Of a DNA stretch of 64,000 nucleotides, positions 1 to 10,200 are shown in pieces. Position numbers and translations under genes: made by a program. Within the stretch, counting starts at the first letter, position 1. Each line of letters begins with the position of its first letter. Source of the stretch: Seminavis robusta (Eukaryota; Bacillariophyta; Bacillariophyceae; Naviculales; Naviculaceae); assembly GCA_903772945.1 (NCBI GenBank), contig CAICTM010000107.1:55864-119863 (forward strand), given 5' to 3'. The notes beneath the pieces are model-generated. The model saw nothing but the letters and a program-made list of their open reading frames with translations. It had not been told where the DNA came from and did not search any database.

Positions 1-144
1 TTCGATTCAACTCTCACAGGAAAGACTACAGTCGTCCGAGAAGCTACCCTCAATCTAGCCAAGGAGAACAATGTGCTTGGAAGAGTCTTTACAGAATCCC
101 ATTGTGAATTACCCATCAACTCGACTCTACGGAACCCACCATAA
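1..144 (+). CDS. Possible 3' end of a gene cut by the window edge
   Basis: Frame 1 is open from the first base to a TAA at 142-144, giving 47 residues that begin FDSTLTGKTT and end STLRNPP. The composition is mixed and protein-like and no low-complexity run is present. I do not recognise a family. The same frame continues open after the stop into the repeat-encoded peptide at 178-411. It could be the last exon of a gene lying upstream of the window, or a chance open frame. Confidence 0.3.
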   Translation, partial: FDSTLTGKTTVVREATLNLAKENNVLGRVFTESHCELPINSTLRNPP

Positions 145-204
145 GGCCGGGCGGATTCTTATCGCAGTTGGAACAAGGTGTCTGGACAAAGCAGAGATCT
201 TCAG

Positions 205-411
205 GTGGCAATAGGTGTCCCTGGAGTTCATCCTGCGGGCCGTGGTGAATTGTCCCAGATCGAAAGGGATGTTCAGGCCAAACAGAGGGTGGCTGGTCCA
301 GTTCCAGGTGCCCAGACAGTCGGACGTGGTGACTTATCTCTGCTGGGACCCTACTCGACGAAACGGGCTGTTCAGGCCAAGTACAGGGCTGCTGGTCCTG
401 TATCCAAGTGA
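205..411. repeat. Degenerate tandem repeat, about 95 bp unit, two copies
   Basis: Two diverged copies lie head to tail. Both contain GGxCGTGGTGA followed about 40 bp later by GTTCAGGCCAA and a GCTGGTCC block. Frame 1 over the plus copies reads as a two-unit peptide repeat with the shared pieces GRGxLS, VQAK and AGPV. It is a small repeat with no known family and coding is doubtful. Confidence 0.45.
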
Positions 412-796
412 TCAGTTGCTGCTTCAAAAGAGCAGACCTTGGGGAGTGGAGTCCAGAGCTTGTCTGTCTACGTAGCTGGATAGATCGTTGATACGGTAGG
501 ATGCCGTCTACAGTCGGAGCAAGTCCAGCAACGGACAAAACACCCGACAAAGATCTCGTCTTTCCTAGTTTGACGTACGAGCCGCATATAATCTGCCCCA
601 ACAGCTACATCAGTTTGTTGCGAGGTAGCTGCCGGTACTCAAATAGATCATCAAAGATGCACCGTCTTGTCTTGCCGCCATGGTAACCTTGAGGGAGATG
701 TCGCGTTGCATTCCACGGTAGCAACCAAGATCCCAACCCCTTTGTATCACATAAATAAAAGATCAAGTCAGAGAATTCGAATACCTTCTCAACATA

Positions 797-921
797 AACT
801 TGGGCTTCCCTCGAGAATGATTGCCAAACTGCACACTTGCATCGCTGCTACCGGTATGGAACTTGGGCTTCCCTCGAGTATGATTGCAACCTGCACACAT
901 GCGTCGCTGCTATTACCGGCG
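797..921. repeat. 63-bp tandem duplication
   Basis: The block starting AACTTGGGCTTCCCTCGAG at 797 is repeated at 860 with only a few substitutions and a short indel. The copies abut exactly. No gene is visible here. Confidence 0.7.
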
Positions 922-933
922 TATACGGTACCG

Positions 934-996
934 GCAAGTTGCGAATTGACTGGCCCAACCTCTAGCTAGCTAGAGGACATCTTTTTCGCAACTTGC
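934..996. other. Inverted repeat flanking an 18-bp palindrome
   Basis: An 11-bp arm GCAAGTTGCGA at 934-944 is matched by its reverse complement TCGCAACTTGC at 986-996. Between them, at 959-976, lies a perfect 18-bp palindrome CCTCTAGCTAGCTAGAGG. The arrangement could fold as a nested hairpin or be a relic of a small inverted-repeat element. No target-site duplication was identified. Confidence 0.55.
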
Positions 997-1407
997 AGTA
1001 TGGATCCTATGACAACAAAGTTTGTGGGTTGGATTGGATCCTGATGGTCCACAGGCGTGAAAAGCAGAAAGTCTAAGTACAGATCACCTAAATACCAAGC
1101 TAATTAGAATCGTGTGACTTAATTTCCATGAGCCGGAGCCGCTTTCATGTAAGTGAGCATCAGCAGCGGCCAATGAGGTCAACGTACTTAGAAGTCACGT
1201 AGAAATCAGCCGTCAGTTCCTTGTCCCGCTCACATTCTGCCAAAGTCCCGATGGCCTTTCCCAGACCCTTCATAGCGCGGAAGTGTCATTGTTTACAGTC
1301 ACCGACACATCCATGTTTCATCACTTACTTTAGAAGCCCATTAGTCACATACATGAAAATCCCATAAGATACAACTGGATCCACCTGAAACACCATTATT
1401 TTGCACC

Positions 1408-1857
1408 ATGAAACTCGAAAGCAACGACGAAATGGCGGAGATGCTACCCCACACTTCGTGTGACAACAGTTCCTCCTCCTCTACGACAGAAGCCAATTCC
1501 ATAGTCGAGACGGTCATTGACAACATTGATGAATGCGAATGGGTAGATGACGCCGTCCTGAGCATTACAACGGCGTTTGGTCTCTGTCACACGCACGAGT
1601 ATATTGATCGACAAGTGGAATACGAGCAAGCTCTCCAGAAATGCCAACGAGGACGAGAAATGGCCAACCAGAGCAACATGGCAGTGACGTTTCGTCACCT
1701 CCGTTCTGGAATGTCATTAGCCTCTTCGGAAGATGAAGATGACGACGAATCGGATCTCATGATGCTTCGAATCAATTCGTCTCAGTCCTTGATGGATGGA
1801 GTCTTCCTCGACGAATTGGGCATGGAAGTGCAGCTCCAAGCTCTCTACAGCTATTGA
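1408..1857 (+). CDS. Small acidic hypothetical protein (149 aa)
   Basis: A single-exon frame begins at an ATG in good context (CACCATG) and ends at TGA. The protein is soluble and acidic, with a Ser run near residues 21-27, a segment rich in aliphatic and aromatic residues around 45-65 and an Asp/Glu cluster (EDEDDDESD) near 110-118. There is no signal peptide or membrane segment. It is convergent with the hydrolase-like gene that ends at 2244. I do not recognise a family. The choice over the antisense frames rests on the clean start, composition and full-length openness. Confidence 0.55.
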   Translation: MKLESNDEMAEMLPHTSCDNSSSSSTTEANSIVETVIDNIDECEWVDDAVLSITTAFGLCHTHEYIDRQVEYEQALQKCQRGREMANQSNMAVTFRHLRSGMSLASSEDEDDDESDLMMLRINSSQSLMDGVFLDELGMEVQLQALYSY

Positions 1858-2243
1858 TTGATGAGACATAAATGCATGACTGGCATCCTTCCTCCTTTCC
1901 TCCTGCATTTCAAACGCGCACAAATAGACCAGACACTTGAGTATATATATCCACCATGACCTTTTTTGGCTGCTTGATTTCAATCACAAAGTGGTTTCTG
2001 TTGTAGACTTTCCAAAACCGTACCGTACTATAGCTAGCCAATTAATAATCATCCACATTCTTATTTCGCTGTTCCCGCCCTCAAGGAAATGATGCTACTG
2101 TACTGTTCTTCTTTTAATGTTAAATTTGGTTGTCTACGGTACCTGGAGGGAGTTCGTCTTGAACACCTTTGTTGTTTGTCTGCTCTATCCCCGGGCTATC
2201 CTGGGCCGATGCTATCCTCTATTCTGTAGATAGCTAGATACTT

Positions 2244-3314
2244 TTACCACCCAAACCGAGCCATGCATCCTTCCAGGTGGTCCAGGATTGGATTCACAGT
2301 AACATCAAGTGATGCATCATCGTATTGACGTCCCACGCAGCTGTGACACATGTTGGCCCAGACTTGAGTATAGTAAGGCTGGTCACTTGCGTCGTTCAGA
2401 TAGCATGTAGATTCCGTGCAAGTATTGTGAGACCAGCCTCGAACCCCTAGAAACATCCCCGATATTTCCTCTCCCAACGCTAGATTCCGGACGCAATAGT
2501 TTTCCTTGGGGCCAGATAGTTGAGCGGCCACATCCGTGGTGTAGGATCTGTACGCAGTGTTCAGCGGGTTGTCAATGGTGTCGGATGTGACTCCGTACTC
2601 TTCTTGCGCCATTTTGCACACTGGATCGACAACGCTCAGGGCAACCTTGGCACCATCTTGCAGATAGCTGGCTTCCAGCTTTTGCGCCAACCTCGTCACG
2701 AAACAGCCACCACGAGATGCCCCGACAAAGACAACGCCTTCAATGTCGGCCCAATCATACACCTTGCTATCCAAAAAGGAAGCGTATCCATCTAGAATCT
2801 CGTTCTTTTCATGTTCCGAGAATTGTTGGCTAAACTGCGGGTCAAAAATGGTCAAGAACAGCGTGTCGCTCTGGGGCAGAAACCTGCTTTGATCATTGTA
2901 GAACTGAGCCGCCGCACTCTTGCCATCCAAGTGTATCGTTTGGCTGGGGTTTTCGTCAGTGTTCCATTTCCACTCCATGTCGGATCCGCAAAATACATTG
3001 GCGGTGGCATCACCAATCTGCCCATGCAAGCCTTGTTGTCCATGGGAAAAGATGGCAAGATAACGTGGAGCGGCTGGTTCCTCTCCCATGATCCCCATGA
3101 ATGCAGCATTTTGGTGATTGCTCGACATTCCTGCGTTCTCCCAGTATTCACCGTAAGGATAAGCTCGTGCTTGGCAACCCCACCACCGTCTGTCGCTGCA
3201 GTAGCGGAGTGGTTGCATATTCACTTTGACATCCTGTTGGCCATTCACACGGACAATAAGTAGCGACGAGGAAATGGCGAGGAACGCGAAGACTTGCTCG
3301 AGTGAGAATACCAT
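2244..3314 (-). CDS. Secreted alpha/beta-hydrolase-like protein (356 aa)
   Basis: One exon with an ATG at 3314-3312. Residues 1-25 form a signal peptide with a hydrophobic core (FAFLAISSSLLIV), so the protein enters the secretory pathway. The segment VVFVGASRGG at 195-203 contains a GxSxG nucleophile elbow with Ser200. Asp230 in SVVDPV and His296 in GWSHNT follow in the order expected for a Ser-Asp-His triad. Many Cys residues suggest disulfides. Architecture and length fit a secreted esterase or lipase-like alpha/beta hydrolase. The exact substrate cannot be read from the sequence, and the Asp and His assignments are inferred from order only. Confidence 0.72.
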   Translation of the reverse strand: MVFSLEQVFAFLAISSSLLIVRVNGQQDVKVNMQPLRYCSDRRWWGCQARAYPYGEYWENAGMSSNHQNAAFMGIMGEEPAAPRYLAIFSHGQQGLHGQIGDATANVFCGSDMEWKWNTDENPSQTIHLDGKSAAAQFYNDQSRFLPQSDTLFLTIFDPQFSQQFSEHEKNEILDGYASFLDSKVYDWADIEGVVFVGASRGGCFVTRLAQKLEASYLQDGAKVALSVVDPVCKMAQEEYGVTSDTIDNPLNTAYRSYTTDVAAQLSGPKENYCVRNLALGEEISGMFLGVRGWSHNTCTESTCYLNDASDQPYYTQVWANMCHSCVGRQYDDASLDVTVNPILDHLEGCMARFGW

Positions 3315-5400
3315 ATTTTTTCGTATTCTTAGTTAGTTAGTAGGATCAAACACGGTGTGTGGGATGTTTTGGGTGGGATGCAAGGACTCGAATCCAAAAA
3401 GTGTGTGTGCGGTGGCTCTGGGGTTTGTGTGTTCTCCTCGACGACTTTTTCTCTTGGCCCTTGCCAAAACTGCGGAAGCTTTTGAAAAGATTGCGAGAAC
3501 AACAATGTATGTCACGCCGACTTTGTCTGATGCAGACATGTTTGTGGCGTGGGAGTCACAAAACTATTATTAATTAATAAAAGATATTTTTTTGGATCTC
3601 GACGATGATCCTAATGGCTGACCTCACCAGCGCCGGCAAGACTGTAACACATTTGGCCGGAAAGACATCTCCACGTCATGATCGTGAATGACTTGCTCTT
3701 TGGCTGTTGAAGCCATGGCAACATGGCAACACAGAAGAGACCAAAGAGCCAGAAGAATAGCAAAAGTGTTGAAGTTCTCCCTTTTTTGGCGGAGACTACT
3801 AGCCGGCTAAGATTGACAATTATGCTCTTGGTGGCATGCTGTGGAGCCGAGAGTTTTCTTTCCTTCCCGAAAATGGAAGGAAGCAGATTTCACGAAGGTA
3901 GAGATTGATGAGTTGAGTTAGTTGTTGCCGATTAGCTATGAAGGTGTACGCACCACTCAAGTATGTGGGCGAGGAAAGCAAGGTCTGACTGTTTTCCCTT
4001 GTGCTACCAGTACGGTACCGTAGCTTGAAGGGTCAGAAGGGGCCTCAAGTATGCAACGGTTTTTGCGAGAGTGAGTGGACGTGATAGCTCGAAGCAGCAT
4101 CCGGCAACTCGATCGCTACCTGAAGAGAGCAGCAACTTAGCTAAAGGACAACATGTCGATGTCTCTGTGTCGCTGTAGGGGAAGCAAGACAACGAGGATA
4201 TGAAGTACAACGAATGGGATGAAGAAGGCATGCAATGGAACCACCCAACCGAGCGAGAAGTTGAGAGTTCAAAGAAGCGGTAGAGTCGTAGCCGTCTGAG
4301 AGCGAGCAGCCCCAACTGCGAGGAAGGGCTTCAATTTATTCGAAGCTTATCTGCAAGCAAGCATTGTCCGAGTGGTTGTTGACGTTACGGCTCAGATTTG
4401 GCTACTGCACAGCATGAGGCAAACAACCACTGGAGAAGTCTCACTGGCTGGTGATCGAGTTCACTTGGGGAAAAAAGAATGTGGCAGCTAAAAAGTCGGC
4501 CCTTGTTTGAGAAGCCAAAAGAAATCTTGGCTTTTCAGCAAGCATGGCCTACCCCTCAAATCAGGTTGGCAAAACCAAAAGGAATGATCTTGCTGCGTCC
4601 GGAGAGTGGAGCCGCCATGCTCTTGGGGTGAAGATTGCAGGCATGTAGGTACCGTATGGTTGCACCTGAGGCTATTTATTTGTGAGCCAATTGAGTGCGG
4701 GCCGGTTTCATTTCTCCACGGGGCGCAATGTATGTGGCCACGGTGGATATTTTTCCTTGACAAAGCTTTGTATCCATGGCAACGACAAAGTGTGGGGCTT
4801 TGACGTTGGAATTTCAGTCGCCACAATTTGCCACCATTGGCATCCACATAAATTCGCAGTTTGGTGAACCAGGAGTATACAGGAACAGCTGCATTCATCA
4901 TGTGATGTTGCCCCAACAAGACGCATGGAGAGCGGAGGGTTTGTACCGTAGGTGGTCACAAAAGCAAGCGCTGGGAAGGATGCGGAGGAAAATTCATTCT
5001 ACTGTATGAAGCCAAGGTGTGAATCCTCCTCTTGTTGGAAAGAGGCTGAGAAAAGTGGAGCTGATCAAGAAAGATTGCCGATGTTCACACTTTGGAAGAT
5101 AAGCTCTCACACATCACGTTCAATTCGAAAACCAAGTTTGTTGGGCATAATGAGTAATAGAAACTCGAATGGACTTCGATGAAGAAGTAAAGGTGAAGAA
5201 GCTTGTGGGGCGGCCTGACATACCAGACTCGAAGGAAAGAGGGTGGCAGCATCTACCAAACAAGGCCGCCGCTCTTGAGCAAACAGTTGTGAGGATCTGG
5301 TGGGGGTGTGCTTCCGCAAGGAGGCTGACAGTGCTAGTCTCCTTCACCTCTTGAACCGCAAATGCAATACCCGATTGTGACCGAAAAAGCTTCCGATGGG
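3315..5400. other. No convincing gene
   Basis: Only short overlapping frames without recognisable domains are present. None has a convincing start together with splice structure. GTAC-type palindromes occur (for example near 4010-4020). I see no RNA gene or repeat array. Confidence 0.5.
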
Positions 5401-6090
5401 AAACGCAAAAGCTAAAGAGCCGCAAAAGCTACACCGGCGATTGAACAAAGACAGAGGATCTGATTGCACCGCAAACTCCAAGGTTCCAAGCCAAACTGGC
5501 GGGCCGGAAGATTGCAGAAGCCCAGGACCGGATAGGAAAGCCATTGGGGCTCCATCATGAAGACAATGGAGTGTCCTCTCATGGCTACGTGCTTAACAAG
5601 ATCCCAAATCACAGATCTGATGCAACCCATCCCGAAAGCAGCACTTCCTCGCTGTGGTATCCTGTTCAGATTTCCCCGGAGTGTATGCCCACACCGATCT
5701 CAAGTTCAGCTCATACACCACCACGCCATGTTCAGTTCCAACAAAATACACTAGCAAGCTGCATGATGCGAACATGGGATTCGTCCAATGCCGCGTGGGA
5801 TCTTCAACACCATTCTTAGAGCTTCCCTCTCTGCATATTGTGTCCTAGCCTCCAAAGGTTGGATGAATGTGATGTGGCAATGATTGTGGAACACACAACT
5901 GAATAGACTCTAAAAGGCGAAGACGTTACTGTTCCGCCGAAACGCCAACATAATGGCTATATCATGGATGCCTTCATCCACCAAGGATACTCGGTACACT
6001 GTGAAATGGACCAAGCTTCCACCGTCCAGGGCGACACCGAGGCTATGTTTGAATGTGCAAGCAGATTGCCAACGGAGTCATGAAAACTTC
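5400..6090 (+). mobile_element. Decayed reverse-transcriptase remnant
   Basis: Around 5570-5690 one frame reads TMECPLMATCLTRSQITDLM followed by P-I-x-K-A-A-L-P-R-C-G-I-x-x-x-F-P-R. This resembles the region downstream of the RT active site in LINE-like polyproteins of diatoms and related protists (YPL.AT.LT...I..PI...LP..GI...FPR). Farther on, at about 5944-6000, another frame reads YIMDAFIHQGY, again reminiscent of that family. Frames change several times and stops intervene, so it is inactive. The assignment is from memory of the family pattern. It may belong with the endonuclease fragment at 19.4-20.1 kb. Confidence 0.42.
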
Positions 6091-6419
6091 TATAAATTCT
6101 CCTTGGTGGCTTTACCAAGACTGGGGTGTTGCCAACGTTTACACGATCTTGATCAAGACCTTGTTTCTCATTCCTTTGAGGTTTGTCTTGCGGCTTCCTC
6201 TCGTTATCTGTCTGCTTCCTCCAGTGCCGTTGCTACACCTTTCCGTGGGATGGTGGCTGCCTCGGAGGACGCATCAAATCAATCCGATGGAAGCTCCATG
6301 CACTTTGTCCTGTTGTTACTCTGCATCCATGTTTTTCTCTTGGCCATGGTTACATTGGCCTTCAGTCACCAAGAAGATCATATTTTCTGTTGGCCGGCAA
6401 TGCGGCTCGGCAGTCGAAT

Positions 6420-6928
6420 TCCAAGAGCAGCAGTGGCAAGGGAGACGGGAAAACCACCACCACCAGCCAAAAAATCGCAACAGCCGTTCCAAGCACAATC
6501 AAAGCCACACGGAATCAGACCATGAAGACCCCCTATTCAACAATCGCTCCAGTAAGCGGACGCTTGCACTGGCACTGGCAGAAAGCAAAACGAACGGCAA
6601 CAGTTCTGTAGCCACTGCGGATCATCCGTCACACAAGAGGAAGAAAAAGAGCCGCATCGGATTTGGTTCTAGTAACCGCAAGACAAATCCCGACAAGGAA
6701 GAGAATGACAACAACGACCAACACCAGATCAGCCAAGACGACAACCAGCAGCAAAAGGACGCTCCTGTAGTACCAGCGTTACCCGAACGAGCCCCAAAAT
6801 CACCTGAACGAGCTCCGGCAACATCCAGCGAAGAAGACTCCACCTCAGTTGGCTTATGGACGAGTTCAATACAATGGACGGCTCCATCACAATCGTTTGG
6901 ACAACAACGAAGCTCTACAAGTCCATGA
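6420..6928 (+). other. Low-complexity charged open frame
   Basis: A frame stays open through a Lys/Arg/Ser/Asn/Gln-rich stretch, with KRKKKSR near 6640 and two ERAP(K/A) repeats near 6785-6815. It has no domain and its upstream part runs into the decayed element. It might be an exon of an unrecognised gene, but bias alone could keep it open. Bases 6929-7298 hold nothing I can name. Confidence 0.22.
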
Positions 6929-7298
6929 CATTTTTCTTTCAGCTAATCACAGCGCAACCGGCGAACTGGCAACGGGAAGCATAGGTGGCGGTGTCGTGGG
7001 CATCCGACGTCAGCTCGCCGCGGCTGCTTTCACGTCTCGTGAGGCCAAGACCACTGTGAGACGCTTTTTTCAAGGGCTCCCAAGATCCCCGGGCGCTCGC
7101 CGTAGCGGAAGCTGTAAGCTGTTCCGGGACAAAACTGCCTGTTGCTCATCTTTGAGTGCATTAATTTAAAAGATGCCAGGTGTGAAATATAAAAGTTGGC
7201 ACAGGCGCGATACACAGCTCAACGCAGCCTGATTTGGCGTCACAAGGATCCCAAGCATACATGCAACTGGAGAGACCATCATACTCGACTTCGTGAGC

Positions 7299-10200
7299 TC
7301 AGGCGCCCTTGCTTTGACTCCTGAAAGAGATCAGCGTAGTGGCATTTGCGAGACCGTTGGTGGGAAAGTCCTGGTTAACGATGCCCACTTTGAGAGTGAA
7401 AACCTGCCCAACAACCTCCTCCGGAATCTTAATGAGGGTACTCCCGGGCTGAATCTGCGTCGTGCTAAAGGCAGACACAGGCACATAGTCCTCTTCCGTC
7501 ATGTCGAAAACCCACAACTCAAAAGAGTCCGGAGTCTGCTCTGAACCTTGCAACGTTGCGATGCTTAGAAACGCCCTGGGATTTTCACTGCTCACAATTT
7601 CGACTTGAAGGTCGACTTTGACTTCCGCGGGAATAGAGGTGTCGCCATCGCCAGCTGCAAGCAGGTTGCGTCGCATTCGACCCCCGGAGTTGAAATACTC
7701 AGCAAGCTCGCCCATGTTCATCACGAGGGCAGCCAAGCTGCAACCGATCAACTATAGTCAGCCTTGCGTCTCCGAAGCTAAGGGGCCTGGCAAGACAAAA
7801 CGAGTAACTTACTTTTCAGAAATCTTGATCTCTGAAACTGCATTGATGGTGGCCATTTCTTCATAAGTGTGCTCGGAGATAGCCACAACCTGATGAGCAG
7901 AGTCACGAGAACGATTTTGTAGCTAGGGAGAAGCAGCGCCTTCAAGCGGTGCAGCAGTCATCACGTACCTTTTCGAGAACCAGGAGAATGGCACCAAGCA
8001 AAGCCGAACTAACGTTCTGGATAGCCATGCAGATGTTTTGAATATAAAATGGGCCTTCGGGACATTTGAAGGCGTCAGTGGAGCCCTTTGCAAAGGTCAA
8101 AGCCTCTTTTGAATTCTTCAACGCGAAGTTCGTCGCCTTCCACGTCTGACCGTTCACGACAGGTTTCGAGCTCGACCAAGCTTTCGACATTTCAAAAAGG
8201 GCAAGAGCGGAGCCGGGGTCAGCGCCAGAATCCCAAATCAAATCAAGAAACGCACAGTCCATGGAGATTCAATTCCCATTTGCCACTTACTCCGATCGGG
8301 TGCGGTGAAGACCAGTTCTGGCTTACTCGGGACTTCACAATTGCACTCTTCGCCGCCACCGCCACCGAGTTCCTCGCTGCTTCCTTGACTGAAGTACTCA
8401 TCCAAGAACGCAAAATCACGGGTATGCTTCAGTTGCTCGACATCACGACAGACTTGTTTGTCGCTGAGAACCGATCGAGCGTGGCGTGGCATGTGAGAGT
8501 TTGAAAGATACGTACGCGACAACAATGAAGCCCCCGCATTATTGCTTACTTGATAAAGCTGTGTAGCCAGCACGGAAGAAGCAACGGTGAGCTTTGACAA
8601 TGAGCGCTCAAACGCAAACCAGACACCTTTTCGAGCCCAAACTTACGTCTCATCAAACCCAAAATAAGCACGGAGGAGGCCACACTCCTTCGCGCTCGTG
8701 GTGTCAGTGAAGTTGTTCGGAGCATCATTCAAGTATTTTTCATATGCAAACATATCGTTGTCCTTGGCCCAAGCGACTTCCTTTGAAAGACACTCCCTCA
8801 ATTCTGTGCAATCGGTTGGTTCGGGGCAAAAAGTTCCCCCGTGGGCTTCACAGGCCTCAACACTCATTCCCGAAAAGAGTGGCCCAAATTGATGGCACTC
8901 AACCGCACAATCGTACTAGGCCAAGCACGGCTTTCACAGTGAGCAGGCTGGTCTCATGACACTATTAGTCGGCTCGAGTTTTCACTCACCGGGTGGCCCC
9001 AATCGTCGCTCTCCAACTGGAAAGGTGCATCAAGGCAGCACTTCCCTGGAAAGGGCTTGTTCTGATCAACAACAGCTTCTCTGATCCCACATATAAAGCC
9101 GGGACTTGGTTTGCCTCCAAACACCAAACTCAAAGCATCATCAAACAAAGAAAAAGAGTTTGATATACACTCCTCAGTAAGGTCGTCAGCATACCCCTGA
9201 AAAGCCTCTACGAACAAGTTTTCCGCAGTTTCGCGATTGGTATTGGTCAATGCCAGAACGACAAGACGATTCAGCTCAGGCATTTGCTTGTCCGCGCACG
9301 CCTCAAATTTATTCATCACGTCGTTGAATGTTTCAAACTCGAAGGCTGGCGAATCAAGGTTCTTGATCAATCCGTACTTGTTTCGGTTGGAAGCGTCAAC
9401 TGCTATGGGCACACGAATGTCTGCAACCTTCCCCTTGGGCGTCTGACCTCCCAAGCCAAACACGAACTCTTCGTCGAAGTCTGTGCGGGTCCACTTTGCG
9501 TGATTGTGTAGATCCTCCGCACAGTCAATCACCTCGAGTAGGAAAGCTTCGATCAGAATACTTAATCGATCCCGAATTTCCTGCACATAGTTGTCATGGG
9601 CCCTCCGGCGTCGAACGACATTAGAGCCGTGCCGTCCCCAGGTTTCAAGAGGCGTGCCAGCCGCAATCCGGGAGAGAAATACAGAAGTTCCAGGAGTGTT
9701 GAGATCTTCGTCCCGAGGCCAGTTCTTCCCTTGGTCGAGGGTACTGTAAACTTGTCCATCGCCATTCACTCCCCAGGCCAATTTGGATGTTGATCCACCA
9801 GAAATATGCGAAAGCCTCGTTTGTTCCCTTGGAGTGGCAAATTTGTAGCCCTGCTTGGGGAGGATCGTCCGCGGTATCTTGTTCGTGTCAATCATCCAAA
9901 GGACCTTGCAATCCGCTGAAATGGAGATCTCTCGGGCGTTCGAGAACTTTTTGCCTCCGGGACGCTCGAATTTCCTGGAATCCTTGTTGTATTTCACGAC
10001 TTCTCCGTTTTTCACCGCGTAGAGCTCTTCACTCGAGCAAGCCGTGATCCATTGAACGCCTATCCCGTCAGTCCAGAGCACCGACAGTCTATTCCATTTG
10101 TAAGCTCTCCAATCATATTTGTGCACAAGCCCTGAGCTGTCTCTCCCAAAGATTGTGTTCGAATTGACCACCTCGACTTGATGCAAGAACCCCACATTGC

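Noticed and set aside
6053-6928. 291-codon plus frame read as one gene
   Set aside because: Its first third overlaps the decayed RT remnant in a different frame and the rest is low complexity; no start or homology supports a full gene.
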